This document shows, in pieces, positions 20,001 through 28,782 of a stretch of 64,000 bases of DNA. The DNA is from Myxococcales bacterium (lineage in GTDB: Bacteria; Myxococcota; Myxococcia; Myxococcales; Myxococcaceae). The DNA lies in NCBI GenBank assembly GCA_016191815.1, contig JACPVI010000025.1, positions 45,745 to 109,744 on the forward strand. The letters are read 5' to 3'. The number at the start of each line of letters is the position of its first letter. Position 1 is the stretch's first letter. The notes under the pieces were generated by a model. That model had not been told where the DNA came from. It made no database searches and saw nothing but the letters and a program-made list of their open reading frames with translations. The translations under genes were made by a program, and so were the position numbers.

Positions 20001-21065
20001 CTACGGCTTCCGCCAGCTCAGGGTCGGTTCGCCCTCCGGCTCGGAAGGCCGACCCTCTTGTTGACGGGCCACTACGGCGTCAAACGGGTCCTGCTCGACT
20101 TGCCCGCTGGCTCGAGGGAGCGGCTGCGCGCGCGCAGGTGAAGAGCTGGGCCGCGCCTGTGTAAGGCCGGGCGGTGCCGAGGCTCTTCGACTCCGGACTG
20201 CGCAGGCTCGGCCTCCGCTCGGGGTGAACGGACTCGGATGATCCCGACTCGAGCCAAGACTGCTCAGGGGCACCGCTGGCTGCCGCGCCGGACCGGGGAC
20301 CGCCGGCTCCACGGCGTGATCGGGTGCCGGCGATGCTCGATCGATCTCGGCGTGGGAGCAGAGCGCGCGGAGCAGAGTCTCTCCGTCCAAAAGGCCCTCG
20401 CTCGCAGTCGAGTCCAGCACCGAGTGGTGCGAGGCGGCGCCGGCGAGCAAAAGCGCAGCCTCCCCCGCGCTGGGCCGGCGCTCGGGATCAGGCGAGAGGA
20501 CGCGCTCCATCAAATCGCGCAGTGGCGGCGGGAAGGACGGTGGCACGGCGGGGCGCCACGCTCCGCCCGCGACCCAGTAGAGAAGCTCCAGCGCAGACCG
20601 CGCCCTCGGGGGCTCGGCGCCTGCGGCCGCGCAGAGCAGCGCGGCAAGCGCGTAGACGTCGGAGCGCGGAGTGGGATCCTCACCGCGCGCAACCTCCGGG
20701 GCGAGAAAGTGGGCGATCTCCGCTAGCTGCGGTGGCAGCTTTCGGCGATCAGCCAGCCGGTTCGCGAGCACCACCGGGACATCCCACAGCCAGGCGGAGC
20801 CGGACTCCGCCAGGAGGACCGAATCTGCCGACAGCGCCCCATGCACCACTCCCTCCCGATGCAGCGCGCTGAGAGCCCCGGCGAGCTCGGCGCCGACCGC
20901 CGCCACGGCTGCAGGTTCGAGCGGGCAGGACAACTCCGACAAGAGCTTCCCGTGGGGAAACTCGGTCGCGACGAAGCCCTGGCCCGCCGCAACCCATGCG
21001 CCCCTCACCGCGGGGAGACCCGCGTGAGAGGGCATCTGGACGTCTACCGGCTCGGCGCTGGACAC
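20001..21065 (-). CDS. N-terminally short pseudokinase paralogue
   Basis: 354 residues, clearly related to the pseudokinase at 18348. FPHGKLLSEL aligns with FPEGKLLSAF, HGALSADSVLL with HGELGTDSVLV, and WDVPVVLANRLADRR with WDTPLVMVDRLTDRR. Both tails also keep a FDAVV motif. It starts about 70-100 residues late: the glycine loop and beta-3 strand are absent, so ATP binding in the normal way is impossible. The C-terminal 150 residues are Pro/Ser/Arg-rich with no clear membrane span. The frame is open upstream to a TAA but has no good earlier start. GTG at 21065 is a weak start, so the gene may be decaying or simply shortened. Confidence 0.7.
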   Translation of the reverse strand: MSSAEPVDVQMPSHAGLPAVRGAWVAAGQGFVATEFPHGKLLSELSCPLEPAAVAAVGAELAGALSALHREGVVHGALSADSVLLAESGSAWLWDVPVVLANRLADRRKLPPQLAEIAHFLAPEVARGEDPTPRSDVYALAALLCAAAGAEPPRARSALELLYWVAGGAWRPAVPPSFPPPLRDLMERVLSPDPERRPSAGEAALLLAGAASHHSVLDSTASEGLLDGETLLRALCSHAEIDRASPAPDHAVEPAVPGPARQPAVPLSSLGSSRDHPSPFTPSGGRACAVRSRRASAPPGLTQARPSSSPARAQPLPRASGQVEQDPFDAVVARQQEGRPSEPEGEPTLSWRKP

Positions 21066-21260
21066 TCTTCCGCCCTCAATTGGCGCGTTCCACCCCAGTA
21101 AGGAATTGTCGTACTTGCGCCCACCATTGTTTCCGGCAGTCCAAGTGGCCGAGTTTCCTGCTGGTTATTCGGGCGCTGGCCTTCCCCGGCGTCTTACCTC
21201 CTCAGGGGCAGCATGGCAACGCATGGCGTCGTGGCACCGGTACCGCCCGTCGCAGCGCGG

Positions 21261-21289
21261 TTGATTTCGCGCGCGCGACGCCCCATAAC
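21261..21289 (+). promoter_or_regulatory. Promoter of miaB
   Basis: TTGATT (21261-21266), a 17-base spacer, then CATAAC (21284-21289). The ATG of miaB follows 10 bases later without a Shine-Dalgarno, so the transcript has almost no leader. This supports 21300 as the start. Confidence 0.5.
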
Positions 21290-21299
21290 GCTCGGCTCG

Positions 21300-22670
21300 A
21301 TGCGGCGGTTCTTCCTCCACACCTTCGGCTGCCAGATGAACGTGAGCGACAGCCAGCGCATGGCCGAGGTGCTCCGGCGGATGAAGATGGAGCCCACTCC
21401 GGTCGCAAAGAACGCGGACCTCATCATCCTCAACACCTGCTCCATCCGGGAGAAGGCCGAGGAGAAGGTGCTCTCGGCTCTCGGGCGATACCGCGAGGTG
21501 AAGCTCTCGAGGGGCGCGCGGATCGGGGTGGGCGGCTGCGTCGCGCAGCAGGAGAAGGAGCGGCTGCTCCGCCGGGTGCCCTACGTGGATTTCGTCTTCG
21601 GTCCCGATGCCATCTCCAAGCTGCCGGAGATCCTCCGCCGGGTGGAGGCGCGGGAGCGGGTGGTGGAGACGGCATGGATCGACTCCGAGGAGTACGTCTT
21701 CCCGCGGGCCGATCCGGAGAGCACCCGCGGGCGGGTGACCGAGTTCGTCACCGTGATGAAGGGCTGCGACAACGTCTGCTCCTTCTGCGTGGTCCCGCAC
21801 ACCCGCGGCCGGGAGGTGAGCCGGCCATGCGGCGAGGTTTTGGCCGAGGTCGCCGGCCTCACCGGCGTGGGAGTGCGGGAGGTGACGCTGATCGGGCAAA
21901 ACGTCAACTCCTACCGGGGAGGAATCGGCTTCGCCGAGCTGCTCCTCCGCGTCGCCGAGGTGCCGGGGATCGATCGAGTGCGGTTCACCACCAGCCACCC
22001 GCACGATCTGTCGGACGCGCTCATCGAGGCGGTCGGCTCGCAGCCGAAGATCGCGCCCCACTTCCACCTGCCGATACAGAGCGGCTCGGACCGGGTGCTC
22101 GAGCGCATGCGGCGCGACTACACCGTGGCCGAGTACCTGGAGCGGCTCTCCCGGCTGCGGGCCGCGCGCCCCGGAATCGCCGTGACCACCGACATCATCG
22201 CGGGCTTCCCCGGAGAGACCGAGGATGACTTCCAGCTCACGCTCGAGCTCACCGAAGAGGTCCGGTACGAGAATCAGTACTCGTTCGTCTTCTCCTCTCG
22301 GCCGAAGACCGCCGCCGCGATGCGTGAGGAGCAGTGGGGCGCCGTGCCGCATGAGCTGAAGCTCGAGAGGCTCGAACGGGTGCAGAAGCTCCAGCGCCGG
22401 ATCGGCGGCGAGATCATGGCCGCGCAAATCGGCCGCCAGGTGGAGGTCCTGGTTGAAGGCCCCTCCAAGCTCGATCCGTCGAAGCGGTTCGGGCGGACGC
22501 CGGAGAACCGGACCGTGAATTTCGAGGGAGACGCGCCCGCCGGAGCGCTCGCCCGGGTGCTGGTGCGGCGGTCGTCCCCGAACGCCCTCTACGGCGAACA
22601 AGCGGCGATCTCGAGCGAGCCGCGCGTCCGGGTGGAAGAGCGCCCGGGCGCAGAGCTGTGCGTGGCCTGA
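21300..22670 (+). CDS. miaB: tRNA-2-methylthio-N6-dimethylallyladenosine synthase
   Basis: Radical-SAM methylthiotransferase of 456 residues that adds the methylthio group to i6A37 of tRNAs reading U-starting codons. The N-terminal cluster ligands are Cys11 (FGCQMN), Cys48 (NTCSIREKAE) and Cys82 (GGCVAQQEKE). The radical-SAM motif CDNVCSFC follows near residue 156, and a C-terminal TRAM domain begins around residue 375. The motif FGCQMN with NTCSIRE separates MiaB from RimO and MtaB. The frame extends 29 codons upstream to an ATG at 21213, but the family fold starts right at 21300. It is followed one base later by the VanZ-like gene. Confidence 0.94.
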   Translation: MRRFFLHTFGCQMNVSDSQRMAEVLRRMKMEPTPVAKNADLIILNTCSIREKAEEKVLSALGRYREVKLSRGARIGVGGCVAQQEKERLLRRVPYVDFVFGPDAISKLPEILRRVEARERVVETAWIDSEEYVFPRADPESTRGRVTEFVTVMKGCDNVCSFCVVPHTRGREVSRPCGEVLAEVAGLTGVGVREVTLIGQNVNSYRGGIGFAELLLRVAEVPGIDRVRFTTSHPHDLSDALIEAVGSQPKIAPHFHLPIQSGSDRVLERMRRDYTVAEYLERLSRLRAARPGIAVTTDIIAGFPGETEDDFQLTLELTEEVRYENQYSFVFSSRPKTAAAMREEQWGAVPHELKLERLERVQKLQRRIGGEIMAAQIGRQVEVLVEGPSKLDPSKRFGRTPENRTVNFEGDAPAGALARVLVRRSSPNALYGEQAAISSEPRVRVEERPGAELCVA

Positions 22671-22671
22671 G

Positions 22672-23052
22672 GTGAGGCGCTTCGTCCAGCTGGTGGGGCC
22701 AATCCTGGTCTACATGGCGGCGATCTTCGCCCTCTCCGCGCGCGAGGACCTGCCGGGGCTCAGCCTGCCCGGCATCGACAAGGTCGCGCACTTCGCGGAG
22801 TACGCCCTGTTGGGCGCGCTGGTCAGCCGCGCCACCCTCGGGTACGGGCTCGAGCGGCTCAGGGCCGTCGCGGTTGCCCTGGGGGTTTGCGCCGCCTACG
22901 CGATCAGCGACGAGCTTCACCAGGCCTTCGTTCCCGGCCGGGCGACCGAAGTTCTGGATCTGGTGGCCGACGTGCTGGGCGCCGGAGCCGGCGCGATCGG
23001 GTGGTACGCCGCTGGCCGGCGGAGGGCCTCCGCCAGCGGGGGCTCGCCATGA
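22672..23052 (+). CDS. VanZ-like membrane protein
   Basis: 126-residue protein with three or four hydrophobic helices and the VanZ signature: a DKVAHFAEYALLGALVSR helix carrying the conserved His, and AYAISDELHQAFVPGR with the conserved DE-x-HQ-x2-(V/I)PGR. VanZ-like proteins are common near tRNA-modification genes; their function outside teicoplanin resistance is unknown. The GTG start lies one base after the miaB stop and the TGA overlaps the next ATG, so the three genes form one transcript. Confidence 0.85.
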   Translation: MRRFVQLVGPILVYMAAIFALSAREDLPGLSLPGIDKVAHFAEYALLGALVSRATLGYGLERLRAVAVALGVCAAYAISDELHQAFVPGRATEVLDLVADVLGAGAGAIGWYAAGRRRASASGGSP

Positions 23053-23564
23053 CCGTGCGCGCCTTCGAGGGAACCGCGCCTCGAATCCACGAAAGTTGCT
23101 TCGTGGAGGATTCGGCGCAGGTGATCGGGGACGTGGAAATCGGCGAGGACTCGTCGGTGTGGTTCAACACGGTGATCCGAGGCGACGTGAACTCCATCCG
23201 GATCGGCCGGCGCACCAACATCCAGGACCTCTGCATGGTCCATGTCGAGGCCGGGACGCACCCCACCCGGATCGGCGACGACGTCACGGTCGGCCACCGC
23301 GTGGTGCTCCACGGCTGCTCCGTGGGGAACCGAACGCTGATCGGCATCGGCGCCATCCTCTTGAACGGGGTGGTGGTCGGAGACGAGTGCCTGGTCGCCG
23401 CGGGGTCTTTGCTCACGCCGGGCACCCAGGTGCCCCCGGGCTCGCTGGTGATGGGAAGCCCGGCCAGGGTGAAGCGCCCGCTCGATGAAAAGGAGCGCGC
23501 CGACCTGGTCCGCTCCGCCGCAAACTACCTGAGGTACGCGAAGGTGTACCGCGCGGGTCGCTGA
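23049..23564 (+). CDS. Gamma-class carbonic anhydrase family protein
   Basis: 171-residue left-handed beta-helix protein with hexapeptide repeats of the (V/I)GxxxxI type. Zinc ligands are placed as His65, His83 and His88 (MVHVEAG, VGHRVVLH), as in the YrdA/PaaY/CamH group. These trimers hydrate CO2 or are inactive scaffolds; the subgroup lacks the acidic proton-shuttle loop of Cam. The C-terminus is the usual capping helix. The ATG overlaps the VanZ stop (ATGA). Confidence 0.88.
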   Translation: MTVRAFEGTAPRIHESCFVEDSAQVIGDVEIGEDSSVWFNTVIRGDVNSIRIGRRTNIQDLCMVHVEAGTHPTRIGDDVTVGHRVVLHGCSVGNRTLIGIGAILLNGVVVGDECLVAAGSLLTPGTQVPPGSLVMGSPARVKRPLDEKERADLVRSAANYLRYAKVYRAGR

Positions 23565-23576
23565 GAGGGCCGCGGC

Positions 23577-26090
23577 ATGAAAACCGCTTTCACGGCTCGG
23601 GGGGGCCAAGGGTCAGCCATGGGGATGTCCCGCATGTGCAGAGTCGTCGTCACCGCTCTCGCGGCGCTCAGCTGCGCCACGCCGGCACCAACTCCGCCAT
23701 CTCCACCTCCGGCGCCCGCCAAGGCGCTCCCAGCGGAGTCCCTTGGACCGAAGAGGCGCGCCGCCGGCGCTCCCGTGGCGCAGTCCGGGCTCGAGGATCT
23801 GAAGCTGTTGCTCTCGATCGCCCGCGAACCCCCGCTCTTCGCGGGCGAGAGCCTCGCTCCCCGAATCGCCCGCGTCCCTTTGGCCAAGGGGGACGTGCAG
23901 GACATCTACCGCAAGGTGGCTCCGGCGACCGTCCTCGTCCGAAGCGGCCGCGGCTTTGGAACCGGCGTGGTGGTGGACGAGGCGGGCTTCGTGCTCACCA
24001 ACGAGCACGTCGTCGCCAACGGTCTCGAGGAAGACTTCCGCACCAAGGTTTGGATCGAGCTGGGCACGCTCACCGAACAGGGCGTGATGGAGAAGACCGG
24101 GAAGGTCTACGAGGGCTACGTCCACAAGTCCGATCCGCTGCTCGACCTGGCCGTGGTGAAGCTGGCGGCTCCCCCGCCGGGCCTCACCGCGGTGAAGGTT
24201 TCGAAGAAGGACCCGATGCCCGGAGAGGCGGTCTCCGCGATCGGCAACGGAGGCATCGGGCTTCTCTGGGCCATCAAGGACGGAGAGATCTCCGCCATCG
24301 GGAAGCTCGCCACCCACCTCGCCCAGCTCGCCGCAGCGGAGTGCGAGGTGACCTCGGACCCGGTGGCGGCCGCCGCCTGCGGCCGCGACCGCCAGAACGT
24401 CGACTCGATGCGGAAGTCGTACGAGGAGCGGATCCCCGGCTTGGTCGTCCAGTCCAGCTGCCCGCTCTCGCCGGGCGACTCCGGCGGTCCGCTGGTCAAT
24501 CGGGCCGGAGAGCTGGTGGGCGTCAACGCTTTCGTGCGGAGCCACCTCTCCGCGCCGGTGGCGGCGAGCTTCCACGTCCACGTGGCGGAGGTTCGCTCCT
24601 TCCTCGCCGAAGTCCCCGCCGAGCCGGTGCACGAGCTGCCCCAGCCCTGGCGCGATGCCGGCTCGACCGGGACGATGGCCGACGTGGACCTCGACGGGTG
24701 GGTGGACCTCCTTTCCCTGGGGTCGCTCAGCCGCTCCGCCTTCTTCTTCGATCTCGATCAGGACAGCTTCGCCGGAAGCGGCGCGGTGCCCGCCGTGGCG
24801 GAGGTGGTGAAGGCGAGGAGCTTCGACGCCGAGGTGGTGGTGCTCAGGACGCCCGAGCGGGTCGTCGCCTGGTACGACCTGGACAACGACTCCGAGCTGG
24901 ACCGAATGGTGGTGGGCGACGAGCGGAGACCAGGGAGAGCGCAGGCGGCGTACTCCTTGCGCGGCGAGGCGCTGGAGAAGCTGGCGTTGCCAAAGGAGGC
25001 CCGGCTCATCGACCCCCAGGCGTTCTCCCAGCCGGCGCAAGCCGAGCTGGCCGCTCGTCTAACGCGGGTCGCCGCCCTCTCGCTCCCGCGCTCTGTGGCG
25101 CCCTCGGGCCTCGAAGCGCCTGCCACCGCCATCATGGTGCCGGATCCGCTGTGGGGAGGGGGCCGCTCGGGAGTGGGGGTGGACGCAGACCGGAACGGCA
25201 AGCTCGACTCGATCTGGGCAATCTCGCCGTTCAGCTCGGCCCTGATCGTCGACGCCGATGAGAGCGTACTCGGAGGCCTGGCGCAGACCGAAGTGAAGCG
25301 GGCGCTCGAAGAGCGGGGCGTGGGAGCAAACTTCTCCATCGTGCTTCAAGGCGCCCAGATGTGGTCGTTCGTCGACACTGGCGGCGACGAGAAGTTCGAC
25401 CTCTTGCTCTACTCCCGGAGTTGGGCGAGCGGCGTGGCCGGCGAGGCCTATCGCCTCGAGAACGGCAAGCCGGCCGCGCCGGCGGTGGAGCACGTCGGAC
25501 TCAAGCTGGTCCGCCCTGGGCTGATCGGAACCGGGCGTCCGGCGGCGCGGACTCGGAGCGCCGTCCTCCGGCTGTACCCCAGGCACCTGGTCGCGGCCGA
25601 TGACTCGCCGGCCTCGGCCCTGCCATCGCCTTGGGCGGACGTGGGAACGGACGTGGACTTCGAGGATCCGGGGCTCCCGGGCTTCGAGCGGGCGGTGGTG
25701 TCCGTGCTCGGGCGCGGCGCGAGCAGCGTGCTGTTCGACCTCGACCGAGACACCTTCCGGAAGAAGGTGAGCCGCGCCGAGGTGGCCCGCGTCGTCAGCT
25801 CCGGGGGACTCAAGGCCGAGTTCGCCTGGATGGGTCGCGGCGGCTCGGAGTGGACCTTCTATGACACGGACCGGGACGGGCGCTTCGACCTCGTCCTGTT
25901 CACCTCGAAGCCATCCACCGGGGAGTCAGAGCAAGCCTTCCGCATCGACCGAAATGGACAGCTCACCGCGGATTCCGAGGCGGCGAAGGGCAAGATGCTC
26001 AGGGCGAGCCTCTTCAAGAAGGAGCTGGCCAGGAGCTTCCGCGCGCTGGCCCCCGTGTTCTTCCGCCGGACGCAAATTGATGAAGGCTGA
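23577..26090 (+). CDS. Trypsin-like lipoprotein with Asp-rich repeat tail
   Basis: 837 residues. The N-terminus fits a lipoprotein signal (core VVVTALAALSC), best read from an internal ATG at 23619. An S1-type protease domain follows with all three catalytic residues: His144 in LTNEHVV, Asp190 in PLLDLAVV and Ser302 in SPGDSGGPL. It differs from HtrA in lacking a PDZ domain. The remaining 500 residues contain at least five segments of the type DxDxDGxxDLL (for example DVDLDGWVDLLSLGS and DTDRDGRFDLVLFTS) that look like FG-GAP or calcium-loop blades. The stop overlaps the caspase start by 11 bases, implying coupled expression. Targets are unknown. Confidence 0.85.
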   Translation: MKTAFTARGGQGSAMGMSRMCRVVVTALAALSCATPAPTPPSPPPAPAKALPAESLGPKRRAAGAPVAQSGLEDLKLLLSIAREPPLFAGESLAPRIARVPLAKGDVQDIYRKVAPATVLVRSGRGFGTGVVVDEAGFVLTNEHVVANGLEEDFRTKVWIELGTLTEQGVMEKTGKVYEGYVHKSDPLLDLAVVKLAAPPPGLTAVKVSKKDPMPGEAVSAIGNGGIGLLWAIKDGEISAIGKLATHLAQLAAAECEVTSDPVAAAACGRDRQNVDSMRKSYEERIPGLVVQSSCPLSPGDSGGPLVNRAGELVGVNAFVRSHLSAPVAASFHVHVAEVRSFLAEVPAEPVHELPQPWRDAGSTGTMADVDLDGWVDLLSLGSLSRSAFFFDLDQDSFAGSGAVPAVAEVVKARSFDAEVVVLRTPERVVAWYDLDNDSELDRMVVGDERRPGRAQAAYSLRGEALEKLALPKEARLIDPQAFSQPAQAELAARLTRVAALSLPRSVAPSGLEAPATAIMVPDPLWGGGRSGVGVDADRNGKLDSIWAISPFSSALIVDADESVLGGLAQTEVKRALEERGVGANFSIVLQGAQMWSFVDTGGDEKFDLLLYSRSWASGVAGEAYRLENGKPAAPAVEHVGLKLVRPGLIGTGRPAARTRSAVLRLYPRHLVAADDSPASALPSPWADVGTDVDFEDPGLPGFERAVVSVLGRGASSVLFDLDRDTFRKKVSRAEVARVVSSGGLKAEFAWMGRGGSEWTFYDTDRDGRFDLVLFTSKPSTGESEQAFRIDRNGQLTADSEAAKGKMLRASLFKKELARSFRALAPVFFRRTQIDEG

Positions 26091-28086
26091 CGAGATCGCG
26101 CTGCCCTCCGAGTGGGAGCTCGCCTTCGTTTCCAAGGGCGCCCCGGTGGAGGGGCTCCGCTTGTCGGCGATGGGCTCGGTCTCCTGGGCTCTCTTTCGCC
26201 AGGGGGCCTCCGCGCTCGGGGAAGGCCTCCGCTCTCCATTCGGGAAGCGCCGGCTGGAGCTGTCGGAGTTGCCCACGATCGACGAGGCGTGGGCGCTGTT
26301 CATGCTCGCCTGGATGGAGGCGGGCCGGGAACTGCCGGCGGCCTTCGAGGCGATGTGCCGCTACACCGAGGACGTGCGCCAGGGACACTGGCCCGATCGA
26401 GTCGCGCCGGAGCAGTCGGTGCAGGCGCTCTATTTGGCCATCGCGCAGGAGCACCTGCTCAGGCGGCCTCCGCAGCGGGAGCGCTTCCTCCACGACGCCT
26501 TCGTGCTGTTCCGGACGGTGGCGGGCCGACTCGCCGGCGGAGCCCGGCTGCTCGACGACCCGATCGCCCAGGGGGCGCACTCGCTCCAGCGATACTCGGC
26601 GATGCTGGCCTCCGACCGGGCGCTCTATGCCGAGGACCTCCGGAGGGCGCGGCGATTCTGGGCGAAGGTGCCCGCCCAGCACAGCGCGACCGGCGGAGTT
26701 AGGCGCCTGCCGCTGCTCGTCCTCGAGCGCCCCGCCGCGACCCAGTTCAAGCTGTGGGCGAGGCGCGACCCGGCGGCGCCGGGAGGGCACGGCTACCCGC
26801 TCCTCCTCACCTCTGTCGCGGGAGGCTCGCTGGTGCTTTCCGCGGATCCGGCCAGCAAGGTTCAAGTGGGCTGGCTCGCCCGGCCGCTCACCGAGGCCGA
26901 ACGGGCCGCGCGGCCTGGCTCGGAAGGGGAGGGGAGCGAGTGGTACGACGGCAAAGATCATTCCGGCACGCTGGCTGCGGCGCCGGTGGGGGGAAGCCGG
27001 CTTTCCCTGAGCCGGGCGCTCGAGGTCATACACGGGCCGCTCTCGCTGGAGCGGGCCGGGCCGCCACCGCGCGCGCGGTACGCTCTCGGAGGTGCCGCGC
27101 TCTTGGTGGTGGGAGCCGCGGCGGTGCTGGCGCTCACTCGAGGCCCAACAGCGGAATGGCTTCCGCCCGAGCGCGGTGCCAAGGGGGAACCCGTCCCGAA
27201 GGCGAAGGTGCTCAACCTGCTCGGCGAGCCCTCCGGGCCAAGGTCCTTCACCCACCACGCGCTGGTGGCCGGGGCCTGCGCGTACAGCGGCGATCGGGAG
27301 CTGCGCTTCCCGTGCCGAGACGCCCGGGCGGTTCGCGAGCTGCTGGTCCGCCACTACGGCTATGAGGAGCGGAACGTGATGTACGCGGTGGACCGGCCGG
27401 AGCCCGGCGAGCGGACGGACGGCGCTCCCACCGCCGCCAACTTGCGCCTTTTGGTGGAGCGCTTCCGCGAGCGCTTCGGCGAGGACGAGCGGTCGAGCTT
27501 CCTCTTCTTCTATTCGGGGCACGGGGGCTACGAGAAGGGCGCGCGCAAGGACTTCGGCGTCTTGCAGCCCACCGGGTACTTCGAGCGGCCGGAGCTGCCG
27601 ATGTCGGACCGCGGCTGGGACATGCAGGACCTGCTCGACGGCGTCCGGAAAGGTGTGCCGTCGCGCCACGTGCTGGTGGTGCTCGACGCCTGCTACAGCG
27701 GTTGGGCGGTCGGCGCCAAGGGCGACTGGGGGCTGCGCACCGAGCTCATGTCGCTTTGGAACGAGCGGGCGGAGGTGGTGGTGACCGCCGGCACCAAGGG
27801 CCAGCGCGCCTGGGAGGACGAGGCGGAGCCATCGGCCTGGAGCTGGGGAGGCCACTCGGCCCTGACCGCCTTCCTGCTGGAAGGCTTGACTCCGAGCGGT
27901 GGCCGCGCTCCGGCAGACACGTCGGGCGACGGGGTGGTGACCGACGAGGAGCTGGCGCTGTTTCTGAGGAGGAGGGTGCCGGAGTCGGTGCGGGCGGTGA
28001 AGCGCGCCGAGCAGCTCCCGCAGATCTTCCGCTTCGACGAGCACCTTCCTCGCTCCGGCCAGTTCCTCTTCGTTCCGAAGGGCTGA
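26080..28086 (+). CDS. Membrane-anchored caspase-like protease
   Basis: 668 residues. A cytoplasmic N-terminal region of about 325 residues has no recognised domain. One membrane span (about 336-353) with Arg residues on its N-side follows, then a C14 caspase/metacaspase domain. Its dyad is His481 in FYSGHGGYEKG and Cys538 in LDACYSGWA. An EF-hand-like loop (DTSGDGVVTDEE, from residue 613) sits in the p10 part. Positive-inside topology puts the protease in the periplasm. It is translated from inside the trypsin-like gene's last codons, so the two proteases are co-produced. Arg/Lys or Asp specificity cannot be predicted safely. Confidence 0.85.
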   Translation: MKADEIALPSEWELAFVSKGAPVEGLRLSAMGSVSWALFRQGASALGEGLRSPFGKRRLELSELPTIDEAWALFMLAWMEAGRELPAAFEAMCRYTEDVRQGHWPDRVAPEQSVQALYLAIAQEHLLRRPPQRERFLHDAFVLFRTVAGRLAGGARLLDDPIAQGAHSLQRYSAMLASDRALYAEDLRRARRFWAKVPAQHSATGGVRRLPLLVLERPAATQFKLWARRDPAAPGGHGYPLLLTSVAGGSLVLSADPASKVQVGWLARPLTEAERAARPGSEGEGSEWYDGKDHSGTLAAAPVGGSRLSLSRALEVIHGPLSLERAGPPPRARYALGGAALLVVGAAAVLALTRGPTAEWLPPERGAKGEPVPKAKVLNLLGEPSGPRSFTHHALVAGACAYSGDRELRFPCRDARAVRELLVRHYGYEERNVMYAVDRPEPGERTDGAPTAANLRLLVERFRERFGEDERSSFLFFYSGHGGYEKGARKDFGVLQPTGYFERPELPMSDRGWDMQDLLDGVRKGVPSRHVLVVLDACYSGWAVGAKGDWGLRTELMSLWNERAEVVVTAGTKGQRAWEDEAEPSAWSWGGHSALTAFLLEGLTPSGGRAPADTSGDGVVTDEELALFLRRRVPESVRAVKRAEQLPQIFRFDEHLPRSGQFLFVPKG

Positions 28087-28094
28087 GTTCGCGC

Positions 28095-28100
28095 TAAGGT
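28095..28100 (+). promoter_or_regulatory. -10 box, probable leaderless start of the CsgG-like gene
   Basis: TAAGGT lies 7 bases before the ATG at 28108; no Shine-Dalgarno is present. The -35 is unclear. Confidence 0.4.
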
Positions 28101-28107
28101 CTAGGTC

Positions 28108-28779
28108 ATGTCGTTCCGAGCACTCGCCGCCGCAGCTTTCCTCCTCGGTGCGGCTCCCGCCGCGGCCGAGGCGCCCACGGTCGCCATCCTCTACTTCGAC
28201 TACGACGGGAAGAACGAGGAGATGGCCATGCTCAAGAAGGGCCTGGCCCAGATGCTGATCACCGATCTCGCCGGCGGCTCCGCGTTCCGCATCGTGGAGC
28301 GCGCGCGGCTGCAGGAGATCATCGACGAGCTGAACCTGAACCAGACCCGGAAGGTCGATCCGGCGACGGCGAACAAGATCGGCAAGCTCCTCGGCGCCAA
28401 GTACATGGTGGTGGGCGGTTACTTCGACGTGATGGGGACGCTGAGGGTGAACGCGCGGGTGATGCGCGTGGAGACGAGCGAGGTGTTGGGCGGAGCCGGG
28501 AGCCACGGCAAGCCGGAGGACTTCCTCGAGCTGGAACAAAAAATATCGCACGAGGTGAAGGCGATCCTCCTCAAGGCGGTGAGCGGGGCGGCGACGGACA
28601 AGCCTGACTCGAAGAATCCGAAGAAGCTCCCGGCGAAGACCGCGCTGCGCTACGCCAAGGCGCTCGACGCCATGGACCGCAAGGACAAGGAAGGCGCGCG
28701 GAAGGAGCTGGAGGCGGTGGTGAAGGAGCAGCCAGACTTCGTGCTCGCGTCCTTGGACCTGGCGGCGCTCGTGAAGTAA
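28108..28779 (+). CDS. CsgG/FlgO-like periplasmic protein
   Basis: 223 residues. A cleavable signal peptide (AAAAFLLGAAPAAAEA) leads into a domain of the CsgG/FlgO/TolB-N type: VAILYFDYDGKNEEMAMLKKG, then ITDLAGGSAFRIVER, QEIIDELNLNQT and AKYMVVGGYFDV. No lipobox is visible, so it is probably periplasmic rather than outer-membrane anchored. The C-terminal 60 residues form helices like one TPR. Proteins of this fold assemble in the envelope or sense accumulated products. It sits between two protease genes and converges on the DUF4145-TPR gene with 3 bases between stops. Confidence 0.8.
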   Translation: MSFRALAAAAFLLGAAPAAAEAPTVAILYFDYDGKNEEMAMLKKGLAQMLITDLAGGSAFRIVERARLQEIIDELNLNQTRKVDPATANKIGKLLGAKYMVVGGYFDVMGTLRVNARVMRVETSEVLGGAGSHGKPEDFLELEQKISHEVKAILLKAVSGAATDKPDSKNPKKLPAKTALRYAKALDAMDRKDKEGARKELEAVVKEQPDFVLASLDLAALVK

Positions 28780-28782
28780 CGG

